A DNA stretch of 64,000 nt from Flavobacteriaceae bacterium (GCA_020435965.1 JAGQYS010000059.1:1-64000); one strand, 5' to 3'; positions 25,168 to 35,105 are shown, counted from the stretch's first letter. Notes: a model not told the origin generated them from the letters alone. Program-made: numbers and translations.

Positions 25168-26814
25168 TTAAATGGTTCTACCTGTATTAATTACATTAAC
25201 ATCGTTAAAACGTGTGGTAGAGCTACCATGAGATACAGCACTTACTTGTGAAGGTTGGCCTTTTCCGTCAAAAAATGAACCGAAGAGACGGTAATCATTT
25301 TCATCACAAATTTTTGTGCAAGAGTTCCAAAATTCTTGTGTGTTTGATTGGTAAGCTACATCATCAAGCATGCCTACAATTTTACCGTTTTTTATTTCAT
25401 AAAATACAGTGCCACCAAATTGGAAATTATAACGTTGTTGGTCTATAGAGTAAGAACCTCTTCCAGCAATGTAGATGCCTTTTTCGACATCCTTAATCAT
25501 GTCATTAATATTGTATTTTTCTTTGCCTGGCTCTAAGGATACATTTGGCATACGTTGGAATTGTACATCGTTCCAACTTTGCGAATAACAACAACCGTGA
25601 GACTCGTTTTGCCCAATCATATGCACTTGATCGCGAATGGCTTGATAATTTTTGAGAATGCCTCCACGAACTAAATCCCATTGCTTGGTTTTTACACCTT
25701 CGTCATCATAACCAACAGCTCCTAGGGAACCAACTTGTGTTTTATCTGCAACAATGTTTACAATATCACTTCCGTACTTAAAGTCTCCAGATTTCCATTT
25801 ATCTAAGGTTGCAAAACTGGTTCCAGCATAATTGGCTTCATAACCTAATACACGATCTAATTCCAATGGATGACCTACAGATTCATGTATGGTTAATCCT
25901 AAGTGGTTTGGATCAAGAACTAAATCATACTTGCCAGCATCAACAGATTTTGCTGTTAGCATTTCTTTAGCCTGTTTTGCGGCTAATATTGCGTCTTCAA
26001 CGATATCATAACTGTTTCTGTAACCTACTAGGCCAGTCCCTTCTGGGCCAGCAATTTTTTCAGAGGCTAAGCCGTCCATATATTCATAACCCAATCCCAT
26101 TGGAGCACTTAACCCTTGACGCGATTTAAATTTGCCAATAGAGCGATCAATGGCAGTAACGCCAAAAGTTGGCCATATCCTGTGTACATCTTGATCTATG
26201 TAAGAACCATCTGTGGATGCAAAATATTTTTGCTCATTGACCATAAACAAGGCAGAATTGACAAAATTTGCACCATTATCCATAGCAGCTTTATTGGCAC
26301 TTAAAAGTAAATCCACTTTTTCTGCAACTGGCACATCTTTAAAGTCTTTTTTGATTGGTGTTTTCCATGATACTTCACCATGAGATTTTACTGGAGCCAA
26401 TACCACTGGGTCTTTTTGAATTTTAGAATTTGCCTTTGCAATGGCCACAGCTTGTTCTGTAGCTTTTTTAATACCATCAGGAGATACGTTGTTTGTTGAT
26501 GCAAAGCCCCAAGTTCCATTAGCAATGACTCTAATTCCTATGCCAAATGACTCTGTGTTTACTACGTTTTGCACTTTATCTTCACGTGTAAACACATATT
26601 GGTTTAAGTACCTGCCAATACGAGCATCTGCATAAGATGCTCCTAATGATTTAGCTGTATTAAGTGCAACATCTGCCAATTGTTTTTTGGCTGCGACGTC
26701 CAGACCAGGATTCAGCAAGGCTTCTGCGGAAATATTACTTCCCATTAAAAGCGAAGGCATCATCAATGCTCCAGCACCTAAACCAGCATATTGAATAAAA
26801 TTTCTTCGTTTCAT
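25168..26814 (-). CDS. TldD-like metalloprotease with twin-arginine-like leader
   Basis: 548 aa. The N-terminus MKRRNFIQYAGLGAGALMMP is a Tat-like signal (RRNFIQ followed by a small-residue hydrophobic stretch). The TldD catalytic motif HESVGH is present within LGLTIHESVGHPLELDR (about residues 308-324), with the typical DDEGVKTKQWDLVRGGILKNYQ downstream. This is the active subunit of a TldD/TldE pair; TldE lies next in the operon. A periplasmic location for TldD is unlike the cytoplasmic E. coli enzyme. No TAnnTTTG promoter is evident in the 350 bp before it. Confidence 0.92.
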   Translation of the reverse strand: MKRRNFIQYAGLGAGALMMPSLLMGSNISAEALLNPGLDVAAKKQLADVALNTAKSLGASYADARIGRYLNQYVFTREDKVQNVVNTESFGIGIRVIANGTWGFASTNNVSPDGIKKATEQAVAIAKANSKIQKDPVVLAPVKSHGEVSWKTPIKKDFKDVPVAEKVDLLLSANKAAMDNGANFVNSALFMVNEQKYFASTDGSYIDQDVHRIWPTFGVTAIDRSIGKFKSRQGLSAPMGLGYEYMDGLASEKIAGPEGTGLVGYRNSYDIVEDAILAAKQAKEMLTAKSVDAGKYDLVLDPNHLGLTIHESVGHPLELDRVLGYEANYAGTSFATLDKWKSGDFKYGSDIVNIVADKTQVGSLGAVGYDDEGVKTKQWDLVRGGILKNYQAIRDQVHMIGQNESHGCCYSQSWNDVQFQRMPNVSLEPGKEKYNINDMIKDVEKGIYIAGRGSYSIDQQRYNFQFGGTVFYEIKNGKIVGMLDDVAYQSNTQEFWNSCTKICDENDYRLFGSFFDGKGQPSQVSAVSHGSSTTRFNDVNVINTGRTI

Positions 26815-27163
26815 AAAATATCCATTTTTTGTTGATTAAATTATTAGTTTATTATTTTGTTTTTTTAAATTTTGAAATGCAGATATTATATGTACACAAT
26901 TTTACTCTATTAGCAAGTAAACTACTGAGCCTTGAATTTATTGGAGCTAATAAATTTAGGTTAAAAAACACAATTTTAAAGGACTCTATTGATTGTGTTA
27001 CAAAATCAGAAAATCTGCTATTAAATTTTGAAACACACCAAGTTAATAATTTTGAAATAAATACAAGTCAATTAGCTTTTTTTTAACGTTTATTAACTTC
27101 ACAAAAAACTATAGTTTAAAACCTATTTATTAAATATCTTTATAATCACAATATTTAAACCTA
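26815..27163. other. AT-rich divergent intergenic region
   Basis: About 350 bp between the divergent TldD and FAD-oxidoreductase genes. A TTG-initiated 85-codon frame (26829-27086) exists but its composition looks like translated AT-rich spacer. TATCTTTA near 27135 is one mismatch from a -7 element for the downstream gene. Nothing else was recognised. Confidence 0.5.
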
Positions 27164-30061
27164 TTGGATACACTATTAAACACCTTACGACAACAATTGT
27201 TAGGCAAACTTCATTATGACAATATGATGAAAGCTCTCTATGCTACTGACGCTTCAGTATATAGAGAATTGCCATTGGCTGTTGCATTCCCTAAGAATAG
27301 TGATGATATTAAAACGCTTATAAAATTTGCAAACGAGCAAAACATCTCCCTCATTCCAAGGGCCGCAGGAACTTCGTTAGCTGGACAATGTGTTGGTGAT
27401 GGTATTGTGGTAGATATATCTAAACATTTTAATCAAATTCTGGAAATCAATACCAATGAAAATTGGGTTAGAGTACAGCCTGGAGTTGTTCGTGATGAAT
27501 TGAACACATTTTTACAACCTTATGGATTGTTTTTTGGTCCTAATACCTCTACAGCAAATAGGTGTATGATAGGAGGAATGGTTGGCAATAACTCCTGTGG
27601 ATCAACCTCTATCGTATACGGTTCTACAAGAGACCATGTATTGGAATTAAAAACCATTTTGAGTGATGGAAGTGAAGTGATTTTCAACGAGAAAGCGGTT
27701 GAAGCATTTAAGGGGAAAACAAAGCACAAGACATTAGAAGGCAAACTATACCATCAAATTTTAGAAGCCTTATCACGTAAAGATGTTCAACAGGAAATAG
27801 AGAATAATTTTCCAAAGAAAACCGTAACAAGACGAAATACAGGTTATGCAGTCGATGCTTTATTAAACTCAAATATTTTTTCAGGGACAGATAAAAATTT
27901 TAATTTTTGCGATTTGCTTTGTGGTTCGGAAGGTACTTTGGCTTTTACCACAGAAATCAAACTCAATCTTGTGCCATTACCTAAACCTAATGTAGTTTTG
28001 GTTGCAGCACATTTTAATTCTATTCAAGATAGTTTGCTAGCTACTGTTGTTGCCATGCAAAAGAATATAACAGCTTGTGAGCTAATGGATAAAACCATAC
28101 TTGACTGTACAAAGAACAATATTGAACAGCAGAAGAATCGGTTTTTTGTTGAAGGAGATCCAGAAGCTATTTTAATCATAGAATTCAGAGAAGACACCTT
28201 AAAAGAAGCAAGATCAAAGGCAAAGGAATTAATCATAAAACTTCAAGAAAAGAAATTAGGTTATGCGTATCCTAAAATTATTGATAAAGAAACGGAAAGT
28301 GTATGGAATTTACGTAAAGCAGGTTTAGGACTTTTGGCAAATATTCCAGGCGATAAAAAAGCTGTGGCTTGTATTGAAGATACAGCAGTAGCTGTTGAAG
28401 ATTTGCCAGAATATATAGATGCTTTTACTTCTTTAATGAAATCGTATAACCAAAAAGCTGTTTATTATGCACATGCTGGAGCTGGCGAATTGCACTTACG
28501 TCCAATATTAAACTTAAAATCTTCTGAAGATGTTAAACTTTTTAGAGAGATAAGCGAAGCATCAGCAAAGCTAGTTAAATCATATCGTGGTTCGTTAAGT
28601 GGTGAGCATGGAGATGGCCGAGTTAGAGCTGAATTTATTCCGTTAGTTCTAGGAGAAAAAAACTACGAGCTCTTTAAACAAATAAAGAAAACTTGGGATC
28701 CAAACAATATTTTTAATCCAGGTAAAATTGTCAATGCCAAACCGATGGATAAAAATTTACGCTATGAAGCTGATGTTATTGTTCCAAAAATTGAAACTAT
28801 TTTTAATTTTAATGATGAAGGAGGCATTTTAAAAACTGTTGAAAAATGTAACGGTTCTGGCGACTGTAGAAAACTTAATTTTGCTGGAGGCACCATGTGC
28901 CCGAGTTACAGAGCAACCCTTGATGAAAAAGATACCACAAGAGGAAGAGCCAATGTATTACGTGAGTTTTTAACGCAGAATACTAAAGAAAATCCATTTA
29001 ACCATCCAGAGATTGAAGAAGCTATGGATTTGTGCATTTCTTGTAAAGGTTGCAAATCTGAATGTCCTTCAAATATTGATATGGCAACGCTTAAAGCAGA
29101 ATTTCAATTTCAATATCATAAAGATAAGTCTAGGTCACTAAGAGACAAACTGATTGCTAATAATGCTAAATTGAACAAAATAGCATCTAAATTTCCAATG
29201 ATCCATAATATACTAATCAAACAAAATTGGGTTAAAGCAATGTTGGCAATATCAACCAAACGTTCATTGCCTAAACTTCAAAAAAAAACATTAAGAGATT
29301 GGTTTAAATCATTTAAGCAGACAGCAAAACCAAGAAAAGTCTATTTATTTTGTGATGAATACACTGATTATTATGATGTTGAAATTGGTAAAAAAGCCAT
29401 TCTACTATTAAATAAATTAGGCTATCAGGTATTAATGATTGAGCATCAAGAAAGTGGAAGGGCCTACATTTCAAAAGGATTTTTAAAAGAAGCCAAAGAA
29501 ATTGCTAATATCAACGTTAATTTATTTAAAAGCTTAGTTTCGGAAAACAATCCTTTAATCGGTATTGAACCTTCGGCAATCTTAAGCTTTAGAGATGAAT
29601 ATATCAATTTAGTAGATGATACACTTAAAAGTGAAGCATCGGAATTATGTAAATCGGTGTTTCTAATTGATGAGTTTTTAGCCAATGAAATTCAGGCAAA
29701 GCATATAACTTCTGAAATGTTCACAAAAGAGTCAAAACAAGTTTTGCTACATGGACATTGTCATCAAAAAGCACTGTCATCAACTAAATACACAAAAACT
29801 ATTTTGAGCTTGCCTTTAAATTTTACAGTGAGCGAAATTCCTTCTGGCTGTTGTGGTATGGCAGGATCTTTTGGTTATGAAAATGAGCACTATGAGTTGA
29901 GTCAGAAAATTGGTAACCAAGTATTATTTCCATCCATACAAAAAGCAACTAACAAAACAGTTTTAGTCGCTAATGGCACAAGCTGCAGACATCAAATATT
30001 TGATGGAGCCAGTAAAACAGCAAGACATCCTGTGGAGGTACTCTATGATGCTCTGCTATAA
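27164..30061 (+). CDS. FAD-linked oxidase with 4Fe-4S and cysteine-rich domains (D-lactate/2-hydroxyglutarate dehydrogenase-like, YdiJ type)
   Basis: 965 aa. FAD-binding PCMH domain about 35-215 (RAAGTSLAGQCVGDGIVVD), FAD-oxidase C-terminal domain about 265-525 (GEHGDGRVRAEF near 480), a 4Fe-4S segment about 560-655 with Cys clusters CNGSGDC, MCPSYRAT and CISCKGCKSECP, and two CCG-type blocks, GHCHQKAL and GCCGMAGSFGYE, in the last 120 residues. This is the fused form of a GlpC/LldE plus FAD subunit. Substrate is probably a D-2-hydroxy acid, electrons passing to quinone. The start is TTG: a stop lies 21 bp upstream and the next Met is at residue 20, inside the conserved start region. Confidence 0.92.
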   Translation: MDTLLNTLRQQLLGKLHYDNMMKALYATDASVYRELPLAVAFPKNSDDIKTLIKFANEQNISLIPRAAGTSLAGQCVGDGIVVDISKHFNQILEINTNENWVRVQPGVVRDELNTFLQPYGLFFGPNTSTANRCMIGGMVGNNSCGSTSIVYGSTRDHVLELKTILSDGSEVIFNEKAVEAFKGKTKHKTLEGKLYHQILEALSRKDVQQEIENNFPKKTVTRRNTGYAVDALLNSNIFSGTDKNFNFCDLLCGSEGTLAFTTEIKLNLVPLPKPNVVLVAAHFNSIQDSLLATVVAMQKNITACELMDKTILDCTKNNIEQQKNRFFVEGDPEAILIIEFREDTLKEARSKAKELIIKLQEKKLGYAYPKIIDKETESVWNLRKAGLGLLANIPGDKKAVACIEDTAVAVEDLPEYIDAFTSLMKSYNQKAVYYAHAGAGELHLRPILNLKSSEDVKLFREISEASAKLVKSYRGSLSGEHGDGRVRAEFIPLVLGEKNYELFKQIKKTWDPNNIFNPGKIVNAKPMDKNLRYEADVIVPKIETIFNFNDEGGILKTVEKCNGSGDCRKLNFAGGTMCPSYRATLDEKDTTRGRANVLREFLTQNTKENPFNHPEIEEAMDLCISCKGCKSECPSNIDMATLKAEFQFQYHKDKSRSLRDKLIANNAKLNKIASKFPMIHNILIKQNWVKAMLAISTKRSLPKLQKKTLRDWFKSFKQTAKPRKVYLFCDEYTDYYDVEIGKKAILLLNKLGYQVLMIEHQESGRAYISKGFLKEAKEIANINVNLFKSLVSENNPLIGIEPSAILSFRDEYINLVDDTLKSEASELCKSVFLIDEFLANEIQAKHITSEMFTKESKQVLLHGHCHQKALSSTKYTKTILSLPLNFTVSEIPSGCCGMAGSFGYENEHYELSQKIGNQVLFPSIQKATNKTVLVANGTSCRHQIFDGASKTARHPVEVLYDALL

Positions 30062-30185
30062 TAATCTATGTTTTCAGAACCTAAACGAAAACTCATACAA
30101 TTAACAATTTATTTAAAAAATATATACTATTTTAGTACCTCGATTAATAGCAAATCATTTTTTATTTAACATTAAAGCTAATGCT

Positions 30186-33100
30186 ATGTTTTGCTATTTT
30201 TTGAAGTCTTTTTTTAAAAGGGTTTTATTTTTCAGTCTATTTCTTCTGAGTGCTAGCTCAGGATTTGCCCAAACTCCAATTTTTTCACCTGCAATGTCCA
30301 TCACAGAATTTGGTTCTGTTAACTCGCCTGCTAACGAGGGTGTAAGTAAAATTATAGACGGATCAACATCAACTAAATATTTGGATTTTAATTTTAATGA
30401 TGGAATGGGCTTTACGGTTGATTTGGGTGGAAATTCAAAAATAGCCACTTCAATATCTATTACAACGGCAAATGATGTTCCAGGTAGAGACCCTCAAAAC
30501 TTTACTGTTTTCGGATCTAACGATGCCAATACTTTTACACAAATAGCAACAGGAACGATTCCATGTGTTGGCACTAGGTTTCACCAAAGAACTTTTAATT
30601 TTAGTAACTCCACTTCCTATAAATACTACAGGGTAAATTTCACAACACAATGTGCTGCAGAAAACAGTATTCAGTTAGCAGAAGTACAATTATATACATT
30701 ATCTCCTACCTTTAGCCACGATTTAGTTCAGTCTGGTTACAATACCATAATGGGAGTTGTTTTTAATGAAGATGGTACAAAAATGTTTGTTTGGGAAAAA
30801 CGTGGTCATATCTATGTTTCCAACTGGAATGGATCATCGTATGTTAAACAAGCAACACCAGTTTTAGATATTTCTGATGAAGTAGGCGATTGGAGAGATT
30901 TTGGTTTTCAAAGTATTGCCTTGGATCCTGATTTTGAAACCAATGGATTAATATACATGTACTATATGGTCGATAGAGAGCACCTCATGAACTATGGAAC
31001 CCCTCAATATGATCCAAACGATAATGACTATTATGAAGCAACAATAAGCAGATTAACACGTTATAAATTAAATATTGGAAGCAGTCCATTAACTACAGAT
31101 TACAATTCTAGAACCGTACTTTTAGGAGAGTCAGTTTCAACAGGAGTACCATTAACACACGAATCGCATGCAGGAGGAACTGTAATTTTTGCCAATGATG
31201 GTACTTTATTGGTTTCAACGGGAGATAATGCAAGTTATTCTTCAACAGATGTTGGAAGTGCAAGTGAAACATATTGGCAACAAGCCATCAATGATGGTAT
31301 TATGCGACCTGAAGAAAATGTTGGGGCTTTTAGAAGTCAAATGATAACTTCGCTTTGTGGAAAAGTATTACGCTTAGATCCAGATACAGGTGATGGTATC
31401 CCTTCAAACCCTCATTATAATGGATCAAACCCAAGATCTCCAGAATCAAGAATGTGGGCAATGGGCTTACGCCATCCCTTTAGAATGTCCATTCAACCTG
31501 GCAGTGGTAGTACCAATCCAGCCGATGGTGACCCTGGAATTATTCATGTGGCTGATGTTGGTTGGGGAACGTGGGAAGATTTACATATTTTTGATAAAGG
31601 TGGTTTAAATGGTGGTTGGCCTCTTTTTGAAGGACAAACACAACTCAATAGTTATTATAATAGCGGAACAACCAATCCTGATGAAGGCAATGCCTTGTTT
31701 AGAGACAACTGTCCGCAGCCAACAAATTGGACTGATAATGCAGATCCAGCATTAAGACGATATGTACATGACAGACCAGAAGTAGCTTGGAAACATGGTG
31801 GTACAAATGAGGCTAGAGTGCCTTGGTTTAACGGCACAATACCAACAGATCCAAGAGTTGGTGTTTCTGGTTCGCCAACAACAGGTATTCAATTTAGAGG
31901 AAATACAGCTATTGCAGGTGTATATATTGAAGGTGATGCATTAGGAAGTAGTATGACTGGAAAATATTTGTTTACAGATTATGTAAGAAATTGGATTAAT
32001 GTTGCAACATTAACAGATGGTTCTCAAAATTGGATTAGCGATATTTCAGAATTAGCACCAATAAATACTGGAGCAGGGATAGTCCACATGATGCAAAACC
32101 CATTGGATGGTTTTGTTTATTATGTCAATATATACAATGGTGAATTACGTAGAATTTCATTTGTTGGACCAGCTTGGACTAACGAGCCGAATGATATGAC
32201 TGTAGAATGTGATGGAACTTTAGATCCTGGAGGTGCTTTTGCTACTTGGCTCAACAGTTTTTCTGGGACTGTGTCTTGCGGAAATGCTACAGTAACGCAC
32301 AACAGCTCTGGCTTGAGTGATTTATGTGGTGCAACAGGTTCAGAAACTGTAACGTTTACGCTATCTGATGAATGCGGAAATATAATAACCAAAGACGCTA
32401 CATTTACGATAGCAGACACAACAGGCCCAAGCTTCAATGAAACACTTCCATCAGATGTTACCGTAGAATGTGATGCCATTCCAGCAGCAGCGACCTTAAC
32501 GGCAAGTGACAGTTGCGGTAGTGCCACGGTAATCTTTGGGGAAAGCTCTACGGCTGGATCATGTGCAAACGAAGAGGTCATTACCAGAACATGGACAGCA
32601 ACAGATGCTTGTGGCAACGACACGGTTCACGTGCAAACCATAACAGTAGAGGACAACACAGGCCCAAGCTTCAATGAAACGCTTCCATCAGATGTTACCG
32701 TAGAATGTGATGCCATTCCAGCAGCAGCGACCTTAACGGCAAGTGACAGTTGCGGTAGTGCCACGGTAATCTTTGGAGAAAGCTCTACGGCTGGATCATG
32801 TGCAAACGAAGAGGTCATTACCAGAACATGGACAGCAACAGATGCTTGTGGCAACGACACGGTTCACGTGCAAACCATAACAGTAGAAGATAACACAGCT
32901 CCAACGTGGATAGCTGAACCATCAGATTATACGTTTTCTTGTGATGGCATATCAGATCCAGCAGATGCATTTAATACGTGGTTGGCTAGTTTTTCTGGAG
33001 AAGATACTTGTGGTACTGCAACAGTTTCAAATGATAATACAGGTTTGAGTTATGATTGTGATTCAGTTGGAACTGAAACTGTTACGTTTACGTTGACTGA

Positions 33101-33398
33101 TTTATGCGGAAATAATATTAGTAAGCAAGTGACGTTTACAGTAGAAAATACACTTGGAGTTGAATCAGAATTTATTGAAGAAATTAAAATATTTCCAAAC
33201 CCAGCTATTAATAGTGTTACTATATCAGGGTTAAAATCTGATAGTAAAGTATTGATTTATGATATATTAGGAAAACAAGTTAAAAATTTATCAGTTCAAA
33301 ATAAAGTTGCTTTTGGTTTAGACTTGCCTTCTGGAATATATTTAATTAAGATTTTCGAGAACGAAAAATCAACGATTAAAAAGTTGATTATTAAGTAG
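30186..33398 (+). CDS. Secreted sugar-dehydrogenase-like propeller protein with discoidin, Ig-like repeats and T9SS sorting tail
   Basis: 1070 aa. Signal peptide about 1-28 (ends SSGFAQ). F5/8 type C (discoidin) domain about 30-168. A PQQ-type glucose/sorbosone dehydrogenase-like six-bladed propeller about 175-660 (LFTDYVRNWINVATL, HESHAGGTVIFANDG, MGLRHPFRM). Then HYR/Ig-like cysteine-paired repeats about 665-985, two of them near-identical (79 aa each). Residues about 998-1070 are a type A T9SS domain (IKIFPNPAINSVTI ... GIYLIKI). The protein should be exported by type IX secretion and held at the surface. A strong bidirectional terminator follows. Redox activity toward sugars is a family inference; no quinone ligands were verified. 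Confidence 0.92.
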   Translation: MFCYFLKSFFKRVLFFSLFLLSASSGFAQTPIFSPAMSITEFGSVNSPANEGVSKIIDGSTSTKYLDFNFNDGMGFTVDLGGNSKIATSISITTANDVPGRDPQNFTVFGSNDANTFTQIATGTIPCVGTRFHQRTFNFSNSTSYKYYRVNFTTQCAAENSIQLAEVQLYTLSPTFSHDLVQSGYNTIMGVVFNEDGTKMFVWEKRGHIYVSNWNGSSYVKQATPVLDISDEVGDWRDFGFQSIALDPDFETNGLIYMYYMVDREHLMNYGTPQYDPNDNDYYEATISRLTRYKLNIGSSPLTTDYNSRTVLLGESVSTGVPLTHESHAGGTVIFANDGTLLVSTGDNASYSSTDVGSASETYWQQAINDGIMRPEENVGAFRSQMITSLCGKVLRLDPDTGDGIPSNPHYNGSNPRSPESRMWAMGLRHPFRMSIQPGSGSTNPADGDPGIIHVADVGWGTWEDLHIFDKGGLNGGWPLFEGQTQLNSYYNSGTTNPDEGNALFRDNCPQPTNWTDNADPALRRYVHDRPEVAWKHGGTNEARVPWFNGTIPTDPRVGVSGSPTTGIQFRGNTAIAGVYIEGDALGSSMTGKYLFTDYVRNWINVATLTDGSQNWISDISELAPINTGAGIVHMMQNPLDGFVYYVNIYNGELRRISFVGPAWTNEPNDMTVECDGTLDPGGAFATWLNSFSGTVSCGNATVTHNSSGLSDLCGATGSETVTFTLSDECGNIITKDATFTIADTTGPSFNETLPSDVTVECDAIPAAATLTASDSCGSATVIFGESSTAGSCANEEVITRTWTATDACGNDTVHVQTITVEDNTGPSFNETLPSDVTVECDAIPAAATLTASDSCGSATVIFGESSTAGSCANEEVITRTWTATDACGNDTVHVQTITVEDNTAPTWIAEPSDYTFSCDGISDPADAFNTWLASFSGEDTCGTATVSNDNTGLSYDCDSVGTETVTFTLTDLCGNNISKQVTFTVENTLGVESEFIEEIKIFPNPAINSVTISGLKSDSKVLIYDILGKQVKNLSVQNKVAFGLDLPSGIYLIKIFENEKSTIKKLIIK
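32424..32897 (+). repeat. Near-identical 237-bp in-frame tandem duplication
   Basis: Copy 1 at 32424-32660 and copy 2 at 32661-32897, encoding two 79-aa Ig-like modules. Only a few substitutions were seen (for example AAACACTTCC versus AAACGCTTCC, and CTTTGGGG versus CTTTGGAG), so the duplication is recent or is being homogenised. The outer flanking Ig-like modules are far more diverged. Confidence 0.92.
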
Positions 33399-33422
33399 TG
33401 ATTTAAAATAAATTACTTTTTA

Positions 33423-33463
33423 AAAGATGAGATTCAAATTGTATTAATTTGAATCTCATCTTT
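33423..33463. terminator. Strong bidirectional intrinsic terminator
   Basis: An 18-bp perfect stem, 33423-33440 with 33446-33463, loop GTATT. T-rich sequence follows on the plus strand and a run of T also follows on the minus strand, so it can serve both convergent genes (ends at 33398 and 33569). Confidence 0.85.
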
Positions 33464-33568
33464 ATTTTTATTGTTCTGTTTTTTAATATTTGTTTTTAAA
33501 TTATATGAATCCTGTCCAAGAGCATTGATGCACTTAGATATTATTTTATTAGAGTAATTTGAAGTTAC

Positions 33569-34612
33569 TTACTTTGTTTTGTTGATGTTGTACGTTTTCT
33601 TATAAAACTCAATTATAGGCTGAAAAGGTCCCTTTTGGTGTTGCTCCATTGAAAAAGGATCTTGATAAGGAGGGTAAGGTGTTGATACAGGTTTTTTCAA
33701 TAAATCTGGAAAATCTTGATCTAAGTTAGTTTTTATTGGTCGTTGCATTTGGTTGATGTAGCCAGCAACATCATAAGCTTCTTCATCTGTTAGTTTTAGT
33801 GATTCATAGGTTTCGTCAAAAGGCATATTGGCTTTAATGAATTGTGCAGCAGTAATGACTCTGTTCATTCCTGCGCCATTATTATAAGAATCATTTCCCC
33901 AAAGTGGAGGATATTGGTACGTAAAACCATTTGATGATTTTACGCCTTTACCATCAATACCATGGCATCTAACACAGACATTGTCATAAATTTGTTTTCC
34001 GTTTTCTAGATTAATGGCTCTATTAGGTATTTCAATATTTACAAAGCCTTGCCCATTAATATTTCCATCTTTTGGAGCATAGTGATTGAGCCATTTTAAA
34101 TATGCTACTAAAGCAGTCATTTCTTCGCTTTCAGGAGGTAGCATTTTGCCGTTCATACTTCGTACAAAACAACCGTTGATGCGTTCTTCGATGGTACCTA
34201 TTTTATTTTCTCGGCCTCTGTATTGAGGAAAACGATTAATAACACCAATTAATGGAGCAGCAAAAGGTTTTGTGCCTGCTTGTAAATGACAATTATTGCA
34301 AGACAATCTATTGCCTGAATATACCTTTTCTGAATTTCCGTTATCAGGGCCAATATATTTTGGTGTATTCTGAAATAATTCAAAACCATATTTTACTATT
34401 TTATTTTCTTCTGAATCATCAAGTTGAGCTATATCATAGTTCATGAAGAAAATATCATCAACTTGTTTGGAATTGCCTTTATAATCAAAAGAAATGATAT
34501 CTAGATGCCAAAATAAGGTCAAGATGCTCAGTAACAATAAACTTATAAAATAAGCTAGCGTTAACTTAATTATTTTTTTGTAATTTATATGTAAGGGCTT
34601 TTTGGCCAACAA
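33569..34612 (-). CDS. Membrane-anchored dihaem cytochrome c, TsdA-like (thiosulfate dehydrogenase family)
   Basis: 347 aa. An N-terminal hydrophobic segment (about 17-36) is a signal anchor. Two CxxCH haem sites are present: C105-x2-C108-H109 and C213-x2-C216-H217. Between them RINGCFVRSMNG carries C148, the position expected for the axial Cys ligand of the catalytic haem in TsdA enzymes. Met/His ligands for haem 2 were not pinned. TsdA enzymes interconvert thiosulfate and tetrathionate; the substrate here is inferred from family only. The start is one of two adjacent TTG codons at 34612 and 34609; no in-frame ATG exists before the anchor. No other sulfur-oxidation genes lie nearby. Confidence 0.85.
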   Translation of the reverse strand: MLAKKPLHINYKKIIKLTLAYFISLLLLSILTLFWHLDIISFDYKGNSKQVDDIFFMNYDIAQLDDSEENKIVKYGFELFQNTPKYIGPDNGNSEKVYSGNRLSCNNCHLQAGTKPFAAPLIGVINRFPQYRGRENKIGTIEERINGCFVRSMNGKMLPPESEEMTALVAYLKWLNHYAPKDGNINGQGFVNIEIPNRAINLENGKQIYDNVCVRCHGIDGKGVKSSNGFTYQYPPLWGNDSYNNGAGMNRVITAAQFIKANMPFDETYESLKLTDEEAYDVAGYINQMQRPIKTNLDQDFPDLLKKPVSTPYPPYQDPFSMEQHQKGPFQPIIEFYKKTYNINKTK

Positions 34613-34762
34613 CTTTATTATTTTTAATGTTCTGTAAATATATAATAGTTTTGCTTTTAGAATTATATCAAATAGTGAAAACTGTAATATTATTTATGAA
34701 TCAAACTGTAACATTTTTAAGTAATTATCGTCCAATAGATAATCAATCAAATCATTTTAGCC

Positions 34763-35101
34763 ATGAGACAAGACAGACAACTTATCGTTTTAACACATTT
34801 GAGTCAACTAATCACTTTAGTAATAGGCTTTGGTAGTTTAATTCTGCCTTTAATTCTTTGGATGACCAATAAAGAAAAAGTGTATCAAATGGATGCACAT
34901 GGTAAGAACATTATCAATTTTCAATTGAGTATTCTTATTTATTCACTTATTTGTATTCCATTGATTCTATTATTAGGATTAGGTCTTTTAGGACTTATTG
35001 TGCTAGCATTTGTAGCCATTATATTTCCAATTATTAATGCTATTAAAGCTAGTAATGGTGAAACACCAACGTATCCTTTGTCAATTCCTATTATTCATTA
35101 A
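34763..35101 (+). CDS. DUF4870 small membrane protein
   Basis: 112 aa with three hydrophobic segments (about 10-32, 50-70, 70-95) and the DUF4870 layout: LTHLSQL start, GSLILPLILWMTNKEK, then GKNIINFQLSILIYSLI. Function of the family is unknown. It is followed after 4 bp by a small glycine-rich membrane protein gene, so the two probably form an operon ending in the terminator at 35364. Confidence 0.88.
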   Translation: MRQDRQLIVLTHLSQLITLVIGFGSLILPLILWMTNKEKVYQMDAHGKNIINFQLSILIYSLICIPLILLLGLGLLGLIVLAFVAIIFPIINAIKASNGETPTYPLSIPIIH

Positions 35102-35105
35102 TACT

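Noticed and set aside
26829..27086. 85-codon TTG-initiated frame between TldD and the FAD oxidoreductase
   Set aside because: Composition matches translated AT-rich spacer, with no motif, RBS or neighbour support.
32120..32860. Minus-strand frames inside the Ig-like repeats
   Set aside because: They duplicate one another because the DNA is duplicated, and they are antisense to a clear T9SS protein.
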